64,000 nt of DNA from Microbacterium sp. CBA3102 (GTDB lineage Bacteria; Actinomycetota; Actinomycetes; Actinomycetales; Microbacteriaceae): the NCBI RefSeq assembly GCF_007954505.1, contig NZ_CP042412.1:2418001-2482000 (forward strand), given 5' to 3'. A model generated the notes under the pieces. The model did no database searches and was not told the origin of the DNA. It was given only the letters and a program-made list of their open reading frames with translations. The translations under genes were made by a program, and so were the position numbers. Numbering within the stretch: the first letter of the stretch is position 1; every line of letters starts with the position of its first letter. Of this stretch, positions 28,238 through 37,206 are shown one piece after another.

Positions 28238-28706
28238 TCCGCGTCCGCTCGGATCGGTCGTTCTCCGGACGGCGCTCGCCGAGGACGCCGAGTGGATCGC
28301 CGAGCTGCGCGCCGACGTGCTCCGCGCCGACCTGGAGCGGCTGGGGCGCTACGACCCGACGCGTGTCCGGCAACGCTTCCGCGATGCGTTCGAGCCGGCG
28401 TACACGCGGATCATCGTGGTGGACGCTGTGGATGTCGGGTCTGTCGCCCTCCGTCCAGACGGCGACATCACGTGGCTGGAGCACCTCTACCTCGACGCCT
28501 CGCACCAGGGGAGGGGCGTCGGCACTCGGGTCCTAGCGATGATCCTCGACGACGACCGGCGGTACCGGCTCAACGTGCTCCAGGGCAGTCCGGCGCGCAG
28601 CCTCTACGAGCGTCACGGGTTCACCGTCGACTCGCAGGACGACGTGGACGTGTTCATGACGCGAGAACGAGGCGTCCCGGCGGTCGTGCCCCCCGACGGC
28701 CGCTAA
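28230..28706 (+). CDS. GNAT family N-acetyltransferase
   Basis: A 158-residue single GNAT domain. The acetyl-CoA loop is HQGRGVGTRVLAMIL, preceded by the strand WLEHLYLDAS and followed by LNVLQGSPARSLYERHGF. It starts at GTG 28230, eight bases inside the previous gene, so it is translationally coupled. Its stop codon TAA is the beginning of the -10 box of the next gene. Substrate unknown. Confidence 0.85.
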   Translation: MTDPRPLGSVVLRTALAEDAEWIAELRADVLRADLERLGRYDPTRVRQRFRDAFEPAYTRIIVVDAVDVGSVALRPDGDITWLEHLYLDASHQGRGVGTRVLAMILDDDRRYRLNVLQGSPARSLYERHGFTVDSQDDVDVFMTRERGVPAVVPPDGR

Positions 28707-28709
28707 GCT
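28704..28709 (+). promoter_or_regulatory. -10 box of leaderless MFS promoter, sharing a stop codon
   Basis: TAAGCT ends six bases before GTG 28716 and contains the TAA stop of the GNAT gene. Confidence 0.6.
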
Positions 28710-28715
28710 GATCCG

Positions 28716-29945
28716 GTGAATCCCTCGAATGAATCGAGGGGTGCGGCGAAGTGGGCGCTCCTCTCTCTCGCCATCGGCAGTTTCGGCATCGGCATGACCG
28801 AGTTCGTGGTCATGGGCCTGCTGCCCAACATCGCCGCTGACCTGCTGCCTGCGCTCTGGACGACCCGTCCGGAAGAAGCGCTGAGCCAGACGGGGTGGCT
28901 GATCTCGTTGTACGCGCTGGGTGTCGTCATCGGCGCCCCGACCATCGCCGGCTTCGTGGCGCGCTACCCGCGTCATCGAGTGATGATCGTGCTCGCTCTC
29001 GCGCTCACGGTGTTCAATGCCCTCACGGTGGTGCTGCCGACCTTCGAGCTCGTCGCCGCCTCGCGATTCCTCGCCGGGCTGCCGCACGGTGCGTACTTCG
29101 GCATCGGAGCCCTCGTCGCCGCCGATGTCATGGGTCCGGGAAACCGTGCCAAGGGCGTGGCGTTCATCCTCACCGGCCTCACGGTCGCCAATGTCATCGG
29201 GGTGCCGCTGGGGACCTTCCTCGGGCAGGAGTGGGGGTGGCGGGCGGCGTTCGCCGTCGTGGCGCTGGTGTTCGCGCTCGCAACGCTGTGCATCGCCCTG
29301 TTCGTCCCCGCGCACCCGGGCGATCCGGGGCGGACGATGCGTCAGGAGCTCCGGGTGTTCCGGCGGGCGCAGGTGTGGTTCACACTCGGCATCGGCGCGA
29401 TCGGCTTCGGCGGGTTCTTCGCGGTGTACAGCTACATCGCGCCGTTGGTGACGGAAGTGGCGGGGTCACCCGAGTGGGCGGTCCCGATCGTGCTCGTGCT
29501 GATGGGGCTCGGCATGACCGCCGGAAACCTCGTGGGCGGCCACCTCGCCGACATCGATCTGCGCCGCACCCTGCTGTGGGGACTCGCGGCGATGGCGATC
29601 GTGTTCTCCCTGCTCGCCTTCCTGTCGTTCTGGATCGTGAGCCTCGGGCTGACGGTGCTCGTGGTCGGATTCGTCTCCTCGGTGCTGAGCCCGACCATCC
29701 AGACGCGTCTCATGGACGTGGCCGGGGACAACCAGTCGATCGCGGCGGCGATGAACCACTCGGCGCTCAACATCGGGAACAGCCTCGGCGCCTTCCTGGG
29801 CGGTGTCGTGATCGCCGTCGGATGGGGCTTCACCGCGCCGGCATGGACCGGAGCAGCGCTCGCCGTCGCCGGGCTCCTGATCGCCGTGCTGTCGTACCGC
29901 ATCGAAGCGCGTCGCCCCGAGGTCTCTGAGCTCGTCGCGTCGTAG
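28716..29945 (+). CDS. MFS drug:H+ antiporter family transporter (AraJ-like)
   Basis: A 409-residue protein with twelve predicted membrane helices. The first helix reads LAIGSFGIGMTEFVVMGLLP, the loop between helices 2 and 3 carries GFVARYPRHRVM, and helix 5 shows the DHA1 motif-C-like stretch VANVIGVPLGTFLGQ. The family exports sugars or drugs; the substrate is not evident. GTG 28716 is set by the leaderless promoter. Its TAG stop forms the beginning of the NUDIX gene's -10 box. Confidence 0.88.
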   Translation: MNPSNESRGAAKWALLSLAIGSFGIGMTEFVVMGLLPNIAADLLPALWTTRPEEALSQTGWLISLYALGVVIGAPTIAGFVARYPRHRVMIVLALALTVFNALTVVLPTFELVAASRFLAGLPHGAYFGIGALVAADVMGPGNRAKGVAFILTGLTVANVIGVPLGTFLGQEWGWRAAFAVVALVFALATLCIALFVPAHPGDPGRTMRQELRVFRRAQVWFTLGIGAIGFGGFFAVYSYIAPLVTEVAGSPEWAVPIVLVLMGLGMTAGNLVGGHLADIDLRRTLLWGLAAMAIVFSLLAFLSFWIVSLGLTVLVVGFVSSVLSPTIQTRLMDVAGDNQSIAAAMNHSALNIGNSLGAFLGGVVIAVGWGFTAPAWTGAALAVAGLLIAVLSYRIEARRPEVSELVAS

Positions 29946-29948
29946 AGT
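29943..29948 (+). promoter_or_regulatory. -10 box of leaderless NUDIX promoter, sharing a stop codon
   Basis: TAGAGT ends six bases before ATG 29955 and contains the TAG stop of the MFS gene. Confidence 0.6.
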
Positions 29949-29954
29949 GACGGG

Positions 29955-30565
29955 ATGACTGCGCCCGAGGATTCCCTGCCCGTCGCCGGCACCGTCGTCC
30001 TGCTGCGGCCCGCGGAACCCGGGTTCGAGGTGCTGCTGCTGCGTCGACCGGACCGCGGATCCTTCCCAGGCGCCTGGGTGTTCCCGGGCGGCAAGGTCGA
30101 GCCGGAGGACCGACGCGACGGCGAAGGAGACGTCGAGGACGCGCGCCGCGCCGCGATCCGGGAGACCTTCGAGGAAGTGGGGCTGGTGGTCGACGATCTC
30201 GTCGTCCTCTCCGAGTGGCAGCCGCCGATGGAGGCTCCCACCCGCATCCGCACCTGGTTCTTCCTCGCCGCGGCGTCGGACGCGGTGCCGTCACCTGCTG
30301 AGGACGAGGTCGCTGAGTTGGCCTGGGCGCGGCCAACGGAAGCACTGGCGCGCCACGGGGCGGGGAGTGGATGCTGTACCCACCGACGTGGGTCACGCTG
30401 CACCGCCTGTCCGCGTTCGCGGATGCCGCTGCGGCACTGTCGTCCGGCGGTGCAGCGGAACTCTTCCAGACGCGTGTTCTCGACACCGAGACCGGTCGTG
30501 ACTTCTCCTGGGAGCAAGGGCGCCTCGAGGCCGGCGTGCTGCCGTGGAGGTTCGTCGCAGGCTGA
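29955..30565 (+). pseudogene. NUDIX hydrolase with a one-base frameshift
   Basis: Residues 1-135 read as a NUDIX domain from ATG 29955: FPGGKVEPEDR, then a short insertion, then RETFEEVGL, the metal-binding Nudix box in its NUDT19-like split form. Near 30357-30366 the frame breaks. The family's C-terminus continues in another frame (EWMLYPPTWVTLHRLSAF... to AGVLPWRFVAG, stop 30563-30565). Adding one G to the run at 30362-30365 restores a single frame of about 200 residues. As written, translation would run to 30662 antisense to metX with a foreign tail. Either a sequencing or assembly error or a real recent mutation. A weak hairpin containing both convergent stops follows. Confidence 0.85.
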
Positions 30566-30584
30566 GGCGTTCGGGAGGCTCAGC
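30561..30584. terminator. Weak hairpin over the NUDIX and metX stops
   Basis: GCTGAG (30561-30566) pairs with CTCAGC (30579-30584), and both stop codons are inside the arms. Confidence 0.3.
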
Positions 30585-31785
30585 TGTCGAGGAGCCGGCG
30601 GAGGTGGGACCCGACGGCTTCGGTCTCGATCAGGAACCCGTCGTGTCCGAAGTCGCTGGTGAGCACCACGGCCTCGTCGTCGATCACGTGCGGAATGCTG
30701 CGGGCGATGCGCTGCTGCCCGTCGACGGGGAACAGCCGGTCGCTGTCGATCCCGAGGACCAGCGTGGTCGCCGTGACCGCCCGCAGAGCTTCTTCGACAC
30801 CCCCGCGCTCCCGCCCGACGTCATGCGAGTTCATGGCTTCGACGAGGGTGATGTAGCTGTTGGCGTCGAAGCGGCGGGTGAACTTGTTGCCGTGGAAGTC
30901 CAGGTACGACTCGACCGCGAAGCGCCCGCCGTGCCCGAGCGGCGATACCTCCGACTGCCAGGACCGCTGGAAGCGCTGGTTGAGCTCGATCGGGCTGCGG
31001 TAGTTCAGCAGGGCCATGCGCCGCGCCAGGGCGAGACCGCGGTGGGGGCCGTCGCCGTCGGACAGGTCGTAGTACTCGCCGCCCTGGAACCGCGGATCCA
31101 TGCGGATGGTCTCCAGCTGCACGGTGTTCAGCGCGATCTGGTCGGCCGTCGTCACCGGCGGAGAGGAGAGGACCGCGAGCCGCTGCACGCGCTCGGGGTG
31201 GGTGGCGGCCCACTCCAGGGCATGCATGCCCCCCATCGAGCCGCCGATGACCGCCGCCCACGTGTCGATTCCCAGCGCATCAGCGAGCCGCACCTGCGCC
31301 GCCACCTGATCGCGGATCGTCAGGTAGGGGAATCGCGATGCCCACTCGTAGCCGTCCGGGGCGACACTCGCCGGGCCCGTGGAGCCCTGGCAGCCGCCCA
31401 GCATGTTCGGCGCGATCACGAACCAGCGATCGGTGTCGAGGGGTGCGCCGGGGCCCGTGATGTCCTCCCACCAGCCCGCGGTCGGATGGCCCGCTCCTGC
31501 GGGGCCACGCAGATGGCTGTCGCCCGTGAGTGCATGGAGGACGAGGATCGCGTTGTCGCGGGCGGCGTTCAGCTCGCCCCAGGACTCGTAGGCGATCCGG
31601 ATACCGGGCAGCTCCGCACCGCTCTCCGTGGCGAAGGCTCCGAAGGCGGCGAAGCGCCTGCCGCCGACCGGGTCACCATCACGCCAGGCTCCGGTCGCCG
31701 GGGGGCGGGCGCGGAGGAGACGGACGTCGGCCTCCGTCACGGGTGCCGACGGCACCGTGTCCTCGGAGGTCGTCTGCCAGTCCAT
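30580..31785 (-). CDS. metX: Homoserine O-acetyltransferase MetX
   Basis: A 401-residue alpha/beta hydrolase that activates homoserine for methionine synthesis. ILVLHALTGDSHLRGP and FVIAPNMLGGCQGSTGPAS precede the nucleophile elbow GGSMGGMHALEW (catalytic Ser); the Asp is in LGIDSDRLFP and the His in SDFGHDGFLIE. GGAGGG lies just before ATG 31785, and GACAAT six bases upstream would also fit leaderless initiation. It lies downstream of metY, with a strong hairpin in the 169-base gap, so the two may be separately controlled. Confidence 0.93.
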   Translation of the reverse strand: MDWQTTSEDTVPSAPVTEADVRLLRARPPATGAWRDGDPVGGRRFAAFGAFATESGAELPGIRIAYESWGELNAARDNAILVLHALTGDSHLRGPAGAGHPTAGWWEDITGPGAPLDTDRWFVIAPNMLGGCQGSTGPASVAPDGYEWASRFPYLTIRDQVAAQVRLADALGIDTWAAVIGGSMGGMHALEWAATHPERVQRLAVLSSPPVTTADQIALNTVQLETIRMDPRFQGGEYYDLSDGDGPHRGLALARRMALLNYRSPIELNQRFQRSWQSEVSPLGHGGRFAVESYLDFHGNKFTRRFDANSYITLVEAMNSHDVGRERGGVEEALRAVTATTLVLGIDSDRLFPVDGQQRIARSIPHVIDDEAVVLTSDFGHDGFLIETEAVGSHLRRLLDS

Positions 31786-31858
31786 CCCTCCATTGTCGCG
31801 TGACCCGGCACACATCGGCGGCAGGTTACGCCCCGATCTCTCGCGCCCCCCACTTCCG

Positions 31859-31923
31859 GTCGACGCCCCCGCACACCGTCGACGCCCCTCCTGAGAGCCG
31901 TGATTCAGGAGGGGCGTCGACGG
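31859..31923. terminator. 19-bp perfect stem plus extra arm copy between metY and metX
   Basis: The 19-bp arm 31876-31894 pairs perfectly with 31905-31923 across a 10-base loop. A third copy of its core GTCGACGCCCC is at 31859-31869. It most likely ends metY transcription, but no T-run follows on that strand, so a protein-binding or attenuating role is possible. Confidence 0.65.
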
Positions 31924-31954
31924 TAGGACGGGGTGCCGACCGGAACAGCGGGGG

Positions 31955-33277
31955 TCAGGCGCGGGCGGCCTCCGACACGGCGCGTGCCGCGGCGAGAGCC
32001 TGATCCAGGTCGGCCTTGAGGTCCTCGATGTTCTCGATGCCGACCGAGAGGCGCACGAGGCCCGGTGTGACACCGGCCGTGAGCTGCTGCTCGGGGGTGA
32101 GCTGTGCATGGGTGGTCGAGGCCGGGTGGATGACGAGCGAGCGGACGTCGCCGATGTTGGCGAGGTGGCTGAACAGAGACAGGCTGTTCACGAACTCGCG
32201 CCCGGCCTCCACGCCGCCCTTCAGCTCGAACGACAGCACGGCACCGACACCCTTGGGAGCGTACTCGTTCGCCTTGGCGTACCAGGGCGAGGAGGGCAGC
32301 CCCGAGTAGTTGACCGTCGCGACATCGTCACGGCCGTCGAGCCACTCGGCGATCTCCTGGGCGTTCTGCACGTGACGCTCGATGCGCAGCGACAGCGTCT
32401 CGACGCCCTGGATGAGGTTCCACGCACTCTGCGGCGCGATCGCGGAGCCGAGGTCGCGCAGCAGCTGCACACGGGCCTTGATGATGTACGCGAGGGGGTC
32501 GCCGACGGCGGCGGTGTAGCTGGCGCCGTGGTACGAGGGGTCCGGGACCGTGAGGCCGGGGAACTTGTCGACGTTCTTCGACCACTCGAACGTGCCGCCG
32601 TCGATGATGACTCCGCCGATGGTCGTGCCGTGGCCGCCGAGGAACTTCGTGACCGAGTGCACGACGATGTCGGCACCGAACTCGAACGGACGGATCAGGT
32701 ACGGGGTGGCGATGGTGTTGTCGACGATCAGCGGCACGCCGTTCTCGTGCGCCACGTCGGCGACGGTACGGATATCGAGGATGTTGATCTGCGGGTTGCC
32801 GATCGTCTCTGCGAAGAACAGCTTCGTGTTCGGACGGACGGCGCGGCGCCATTCCTCGGGGTCGTCCTGGTTCTCGACGAACGTGACCTCGATGCCGAGC
32901 TTCGCGAGGGTGTACTTGAAGAGGTTGTAGGTGCCGCCGTAGATCGAGCTCGAGGCGACGAAGTGGTCTCCGGCCTGCGCGATGTTCAGGATGGCGAAGG
33001 TCGAGGCCGCCTGTCCGCTGGCGAGCACGAGCGCGCCGGTGCCGCCTTCGAGCGCGGCGAGCCGCTGCTCCAGCACGTCCTGGGTCGGGTTCTGGATGCG
33101 GGTGTAGATGTTGCCGAACTCCGCCAGGGCGAAGAGGTTGGCCGCGTGATCCGCGCTGTCGAAGACATACGAGGTGGTCTGATAAATCGGCGTGGCGCGC
33201 GCCTTCGTGACCGGGTCGGGGGCGGCGCCGGAGTGGATCTGCTTGGTCTCGAAGCGCCAGGACTCAGGTGCGGACAT
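31955..33277 (-). CDS. metY: O-acetylhomoserine sulfhydrylase MetY
   Basis: A 440-residue PLP enzyme of the Cys/Met metabolism family that makes homocysteine from O-acetylhomoserine and sulfide. Landmarks are [42 protein letters not shown], and the PLP lysine in [18 protein letters not shown] clean TTGACA (plus-strand TGTCAA 33351-33356) and TACTCT (33330-33335) with a 15-base spacer form a candidate promoter. GGGGGA six bases upstream is the ribosome binding site. With metX it forms the direct-sulfhydrylation branch. No riboswitch is recognisable in the leader. Confidence 0.95.
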   Translation of the reverse strand: MSAPESWRFETKQIHSGAAPDPVTKARATPIYQTTSYVFDSADHAANLFALAEFGNIYTRIQNPTQDVLEQRLAALEGGTGALVLASGQAASTFAILNIAQAGDHFVASSSIYGGTYNLFKYTLAKLGIEVTFVENQDDPEEWRRAVRPNTKLFFAETIGNPQINILDIRTVADVAHENGVPLIVDNTIATPYLIRPFEFGADIVVHSVTKFLGGHGTTIGGVIIDGGTFEWSKNVDKFPGLTVPDPSYHGASYTAAVGDPLAYIIKARVQLLRDLGSAIAPQSAWNLIQGVETLSLRIERHVQNAQEIAEWLDGRDDVATVNYSGLPSSPWYAKANEYAPKGVGAVLSFELKGGVEAGREFVNSLSLFSHLANIGDVRSLVIHPASTTHAQLTPEQQLTAGVTPGLVRLSVGIENIEDLKADLDQALAAARAVSEAARA

Positions 33278-33329
33278 GTGATTCCCCCAGGAGTGGTCGG
33301 AAGGTCGGATGGCGGATGCCGTTGCTGCG

Positions 33330-33356
33330 AGAGTACGGAATATCGCTCGGTGTCAA
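33330..33356 (-). promoter_or_regulatory. Candidate metY promoter
   Basis: On the minus strand TTGACA (33356-33351), a 15-base spacer and TACTCT (33335-33330). The -35 is perfect; the spacer is short. Confidence 0.45.
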
Positions 33357-33458
33357 CAGTGAGGGAGAAATGTGACGTAACAGAGCGGTGCCCGCCGTCG
33401 CGCGAGCGAGGGATCCGCGACAGCCCGTGGGGGACTCCGCAATCCGGGGCGAACATCG

Positions 33459-33464
33459 TACGGT
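33459..33464 (+). promoter_or_regulatory. -10 box of leaderless SDR promoter
   Basis: TACGGT ends six bases before ATG 33471; the spacer is GGAGGC. Confidence 0.6.
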
Positions 33465-33470
33465 GGAGGC

Positions 33471-34253
33471 ATGGCCAACAGACGTGCAGTGGTGACAGGG
33501 GCGAGTTCGGGGATCGGCGCGGCGACGGTGCGCGCACTCCGGTCGCGGGGATGGGATGTGGTCGGGGTCGCCAGGCGCAAGGACCGTCTGTCCGCGCTCG
33601 CCGCGGAGACCGGAGCCTCCGTGATCGCCTGCGATCTGACCGACCCGGCTGCCGTCGACGCGCTCGTCTCCACGCTCGCGGAGTCGGGCCCGGTGCACGC
33701 GCTCGTGCAGGTGGCCGGCGGTGCGCGCGGGACCGATCGCATCGAAGATGCCTCGGTCGAGGACTGGCAGTGGATGTTCGATGCGAACGTGCTCGCGACG
33801 CAGCGGCTCGTGGCGGGACTGCTCCCGCTGCTGCGCCGAGCTGCCGACGCGGACGGGCACGCGGACACGGTCTTCGTCACCTCCACGGCCGCCCAATCGG
33901 CGTATGCGGGGGGAGCCGGGTACAACGCGGCGAAGGCCGCCGAGGGCATGCTGGTCAAGGTGCTCCGCCAGGAGTTGAACGGCGAGCCGATCCGGGTGGT
34001 CGAGGTCGCGCCCGGCATGGTGCACACCGAGGAGTTCACGCTGAACCGGCTGGGCGGCGACGCCGTGGCCGCAGAGGCCGTGTACGCCGGCGTCGACGCA
34101 CCGCTCCTCGCGGAGGATGTCGCGGATGTCATCACCTATGCGCTGGAGGCACCGGGGCATGTGAACCTCGACCTCGTCACGATGCGTCCGGTGGCCCAAT
34201 CCGCTCAGCACCTGCTCGCCCGCGGACCGCTGCGCGTGCGCTCGATCGACTGA
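33471..34253 (+). CDS. SDR family NAD(P)-dependent oxidoreductase
   Basis: A 260-residue classical short-chain dehydrogenase. The Rossmann motif is [21 protein letters not shown] follows beta-2 and favours NADP(H), NAG is replaced by the VAGGARGTD region, the catalytic Ser is in [13 protein letters not shown] and the Tyr-Lys pair is YNAAKAAE. Substrate unknown. Own leaderless promoter; ung follows two bases after the stop. Confidence 0.9.
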   Translation: MANRRAVVTGASSGIGAATVRALRSRGWDVVGVARRKDRLSALAAETGASVIACDLTDPAAVDALVSTLAESGPVHALVQVAGGARGTDRIEDASVEDWQWMFDANVLATQRLVAGLLPLLRRAADADGHADTVFVTSTAAQSAYAGGAGYNAAKAAEGMLVKVLRQELNGEPIRVVEVAPGMVHTEEFTLNRLGGDAVAAEAVYAGVDAPLLAEDVADVITYALEAPGHVNLDLVTMRPVAQSAQHLLARGPLRVRSID

Positions 34254-34255
34254 CG

Positions 34256-34969
34256 ATGGCGCGGACGCTGGCCGAGCTCGCTGCGGACGGCCTCATCGAC
34301 GCGGGCTGGGCGGAAGCACTCGCCCCGGTCCAGGAGACGATAACCGGACTCGGGGAGAGGCTCCGGGCGGAACAGGATGCCGGGCACGGGTACCTGCCTG
34401 CCGGGGAGGACGTCCTTCGGGCGTTCGAACGGCCCCTCGCGGACGTGCGCGTGCTGATCACGGGGCAGGACCCGTACCCGACGCCCGGTCATCCCATCGG
34501 CCTGTCGTTCGCGGTGGACCGTGAGGTACGGCCGCTGCCGCGCAGCCTCACGAACATCTACAAGGAGCGGGAGAGCGACCTCGGCATACCGCCGGCGCCG
34601 CACGGTGATCTCACCGCCTGGAGCGATCAGGGCGTGCTCTTGCTCAACCGCGTTCTGACCGTCCGTCCGGGGGCGGCCGCCTCGCACCGAGGCTGGGGGT
34701 GGGAGAAGGTCACCGAACTCGCGATCAGAACCCTCGTCGCCCGGGATCAGCCTCTCGTGGCCGTGCTCTGGGGCAAGGACGCAGCGAATCTGCAGCCGAT
34801 GCTCGGTGACACGCCGGTGATCGTCTCGGCCCATCCCTCCCCGCTGTCGGCGAGCCGCGGGTTCTTCGGATCCCGGCCGTTCTCGCGCGCTAATGCCCTG
34901 CTCACGGAACAGGGGGCCGAAGCCGTGGACTGGAGGGTGGAAGGCGAAGCCGCTCCGTCTCTAAGCTGA
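34256..34969 (+). CDS. ung: Uracil-DNA glycosylase (family 1)
   Basis: A 237-residue UNG. The water-activating loop is [18 protein letters not shown], a variant of GQDPYHGPGQA; the uracil-binding region is LLLNRVLTV and the DNA-intercalation loop is [16 protein letters not shown]. The enzyme removes uracil from DNA. It is cotranscribed with the SDR gene. Its last codons contain the -10 box of the next gene. Confidence 0.94.
   Translation: MARTLAELAADGLIDAGWAEALAPVQETITGLGERLRAEQDAGHGYLPAGEDVLRAFERPLADVRVLITGQDPYPTPGHPIGLSFAVDREVRPLPRSLTNIYKERESDLGIPPAPHGDLTAWSDQGVLLLNRVLTVRPGAAASHRGWGWEKVTELAIRTLVARDQPLVAVLWGKDAANLQPMLGDTPVIVSAHPSPLSASRGFFGSRPFSRANALLTEQGAEAVDWRVEGEAAPSLS
34962..34967 (+). 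promoter_or_regulatory. -10 box of leaderless GNAT promoter
   Basis: TAAGCT, inside the last codons of ung, ends six bases before ATG 34974. Confidence 0.6.
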
Positions 34970-34973
34970 GCGC

Positions 34974-35591
34974 ATGCAGTTCGAACCGGGGGACCGTCGC
35001 CGTGTCCTCCCGCGCCACCTTCGCCCGCAGGCCGCGCCCGAGATCTTCGCGTACACGATCCGGCCGGTCCGCCCGGCTGACCTGCCTCACGTGCGGGAGA
35101 TCTACAACCACTTCGTGAGCAATTCCGCGGTCACACTCGATGAGCGACGCAGCAGCATCCCGTACTGGCGCGAGAAGTACGCGCTGCTCACGCGGTTGGA
35201 GCTGCCCTTCCTCGTCGCCGTGTCCCCGGGCGGGGTCGTGATGGGATACGCGCTCGCCCAGCCGTGGGCGGGGAAGAACGCCTACAAGTACACCGTCGAG
35301 GACTCGATCTACCTGGGCCCGGGGGCCGGCGGGAAGGGGCTCGGAGCCGCACTGCTGCGGGCACTGATCGACGCGTGTGAGCAGATCGGGCTTCGAGAGA
35401 TGGTCGCCGTCATCAGCGATCGCGGCGCAGAGGCGTCGATACGGCTTCACGAGAAGCTCGGTTTCGTCGAGGCCGGGCGCATGGGGCGCGTCGGGTACAA
35501 GTTCGGCCGCGACCTCGGCACCGTGTACATGCGGCGCGTGCTCAAGCCGACGGGACGGCGGCGCGGAAGCCTCTTCGGGGCACGTCGCTGA
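34974..35591 (+). CDS. Phosphinothricin-type GNAT acetyltransferase
   Basis: A 205-residue protein with a 25-residue N-terminal extension and a Pat/YncA-like GNAT domain: IRPVRPADLPHVREIYNHFV, the acetyl-CoA loop GAGGKGLGAALLRALI, then MVAVISDRGAEASIRLHEKLGF. Family members acetylate phosphinothricin, methionine derivatives or other amines. Substrate here is unknown. It is convergent with the peptide ABC operon. Confidence 0.87.
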   Translation: MQFEPGDRRRVLPRHLRPQAAPEIFAYTIRPVRPADLPHVREIYNHFVSNSAVTLDERRSSIPYWREKYALLTRLELPFLVAVSPGGVVMGYALAQPWAGKNAYKYTVEDSIYLGPGAGGKGLGAALLRALIDACEQIGLREMVAVISDRGAEASIRLHEKLGFVEAGRMGRVGYKFGRDLGTVYMRRVLKPTGRRRGSLFGARR

Positions 35592-35620
35592 GCAGGGCGA
35601 CCGGCGGTGACGATGTGCGC

Positions 35621-36418
35621 TCAGACGTCCCCGGAGCGCGGGATCACCGGGATCGCCGCCAGCAGGGACTTCGTGTACTCCTGTGCGGGGTGCAGGAGGA
35701 CCTCCTCCGTCGATCCCCGTTCGACGATGCGGCCGTCCTTCATCACCGCGACACTGTCGCACAGGTTCTGCACCACACCGATGTCATGCGACACCAGAAG
35801 GAGCGTGAGGTCCGTCGTCCGGCGGAGCTCCATCAGCAGATCCAGGATCTGCGCGCGCACCGTCACGTCGAGGGCGGAGAGGGGCTCATCACCCACGAGG
35901 ATGCGAGGTCGATGCACGATCGCCCGGGCGAGCGCGATCCGCTGGCGTTGACCACCGGAGAACTCGTGCGGGTAGCGATCGCCCATCTCGGGCTCCAGGC
36001 CGACCTGTGCGAGGACCTCGCGGACCCTCGCTCGGTGATCGCCGTCGACGCTGAGCGCCCAGAGGGGTTCGCGGATGATCTGCCCGGCTGTCATGCGCGG
36101 ATCGAGCGAGGCGAACGGGTCCTGGAACACCATCCCGGTCTCGCGGCGCAGCCAATGCAGGGACTTGGCGGATGCGGTGGCGTCCACGGGGTGTCCGTCG
36201 ATGGTGACGATGCCGGATGTCGCTCGATCGAGCCCCAGGAGGAGTCGGACCAGGGTCGACTTCCCCGACCCCGATTCGCCGATGATCCCCACGGATGAGC
36301 CCTCGGCGACCTCCAGGTCGGTCGGAAACAGCGCGGTCTGCGTACGGGGGCGCTCGAACAGGGAGCGCTTCGGGAGGCGGTGATCCCGTCCGAGTCCCCG
36401 CGCTTCGATCAGGGTCAC
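35621..36418 (-). CDS. Peptide ABC transporter ATP-binding protein (DppF/OppF-like)
   Basis: A 265-residue ATPase. Walker A is GESGSGKST, the Q-loop is MVFQDPFASLDPRMT, the signature is EFSGGQRQRIALARAI, and Walker B plus the His switch are ILVGDEPLSALD and LLVSHD. The FASLDPR stretch is typical of the OppF/DppF subunit. GTG 36418 overlaps the stop of the preceding ATPase gene by four bases (GTGA). It is the last gene of the five-gene operon. Confidence 0.92.
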   Translation of the reverse strand: MTLIEARGLGRDHRLPKRSLFERPRTQTALFPTDLEVAEGSSVGIIGESGSGKSTLVRLLLGLDRATSGIVTIDGHPVDATASAKSLHWLRRETGMVFQDPFASLDPRMTAGQIIREPLWALSVDGDHRARVREVLAQVGLEPEMGDRYPHEFSGGQRQRIALARAIVHRPRILVGDEPLSALDVTVRAQILDLLMELRRTTDLTLLLVSHDIGVVQNLCDSVAVMKDGRIVERGSTEEVLLHPAQEYTKSLLAAIPVIPRSGDV

Positions 36419-37206
36419 GAGACACCGCCGTCCGGGCGCCACAGGGTCGCTGTCGCGTCCCGCAGCAGCCCCTGTGTGATCGGGGAGGAGGGGGCCGAGA
36501 GGAGAGTCGACACCGCCCCCGACTCCGCGACGCGCCCGCGCTCGAGCACGACGCCCACGGTCGCGACCTGAGCGAGCACGGCGAGATCGTGGGTGATGAA
36601 GACGAGGGACATGCCCTCCTCGGCGACGAGGGCGAGCAGGAGCGACAGGATCTCGGCCTGGATCGTGACGTCGAGTGCGGTCGTCGGTTCGTCGGCGATG
36701 AGCAGGCGCGGACGGCAGGCGAGAGCCATGGCGATCGCGACGCGCTGCCGCTGACCGCCCGAGAGCTGGTGCGGATACCGGTCGACGATCGACTCCGGAT
36801 CCGGCAGACGCACGCGCGCGGCCTCGGCGATCGCGCGCTCTCGGCCCTCGCGGCGACCGACTCCCTCGTGGATGCGGATCGATTCCGCGATCTGTCGCCC
36901 GACGGCGCGGATGGGGTTCAGCGCCGTGCGGGGCTCTTGGAACACGATGCCGATGTCGTCGCCGCGCAACCGGGCCAGCTCGCGATCGGGCATTCCGATC
37001 AGTTCCACGCCGTTCCAGCGGATACTGCCGGACGCGCTCGCACCGTCGGGGAGGAGGCCGAGCACAGCGAGAGCGGTGAGCGACTTGCCGGAACCGGACT
37101 CGCCGATCAGACCCAGGCGCGCACCATCCGGAACCTCGAACGAGATGCCGTCGACGACGCGGCGCCCGTCGATCTCGATCACGAGGTCTTCCACGGAGAG
37201 ACTCAT
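36415..37206 (-). CDS. Peptide ABC transporter ATP-binding protein (DppD/OppD-like)
   Basis: A 263-residue ATPase. Walker A is GESGSGKS, the Q-loop is [17 protein letters not shown], the signature is [16 protein letters not shown], Walker [13 protein letters not shown] and the switch His in FITHDLAVL. It pairs with the downstream DppF-like ATPase. The start overlaps the stop of the permease gene by four bases. Confidence 0.92.
   Translation of the reverse strand: MSLSVEDLVIEIDGRRVVDGISFEVPDGARLGLIGESGSGKSLTALAVLGLLPDGASASGSIRWNGVELIGMPDRELARLRGDDIGIVFQEPRTALNPIRAVGRQIAESIRIHEGVGRREGRERAIAEAARVRLPDPESIVDRYPHQLSGGQRQRVAIAMALACRPRLLIADEPTTALDVTIQAEILSLLLALVAEEGMSLVFITHDLAVLAQVATVGVVLERGRVAESGAVSTLLSAPSSPITQGLLRDATATLWRPDGGVS

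Noticed and set aside
33278..33470. SAM riboswitch upstream of metY
   Set aside because: I looked for SAM-type core motifs and long-range pairing and found only an ordinary promoter-like sequence.
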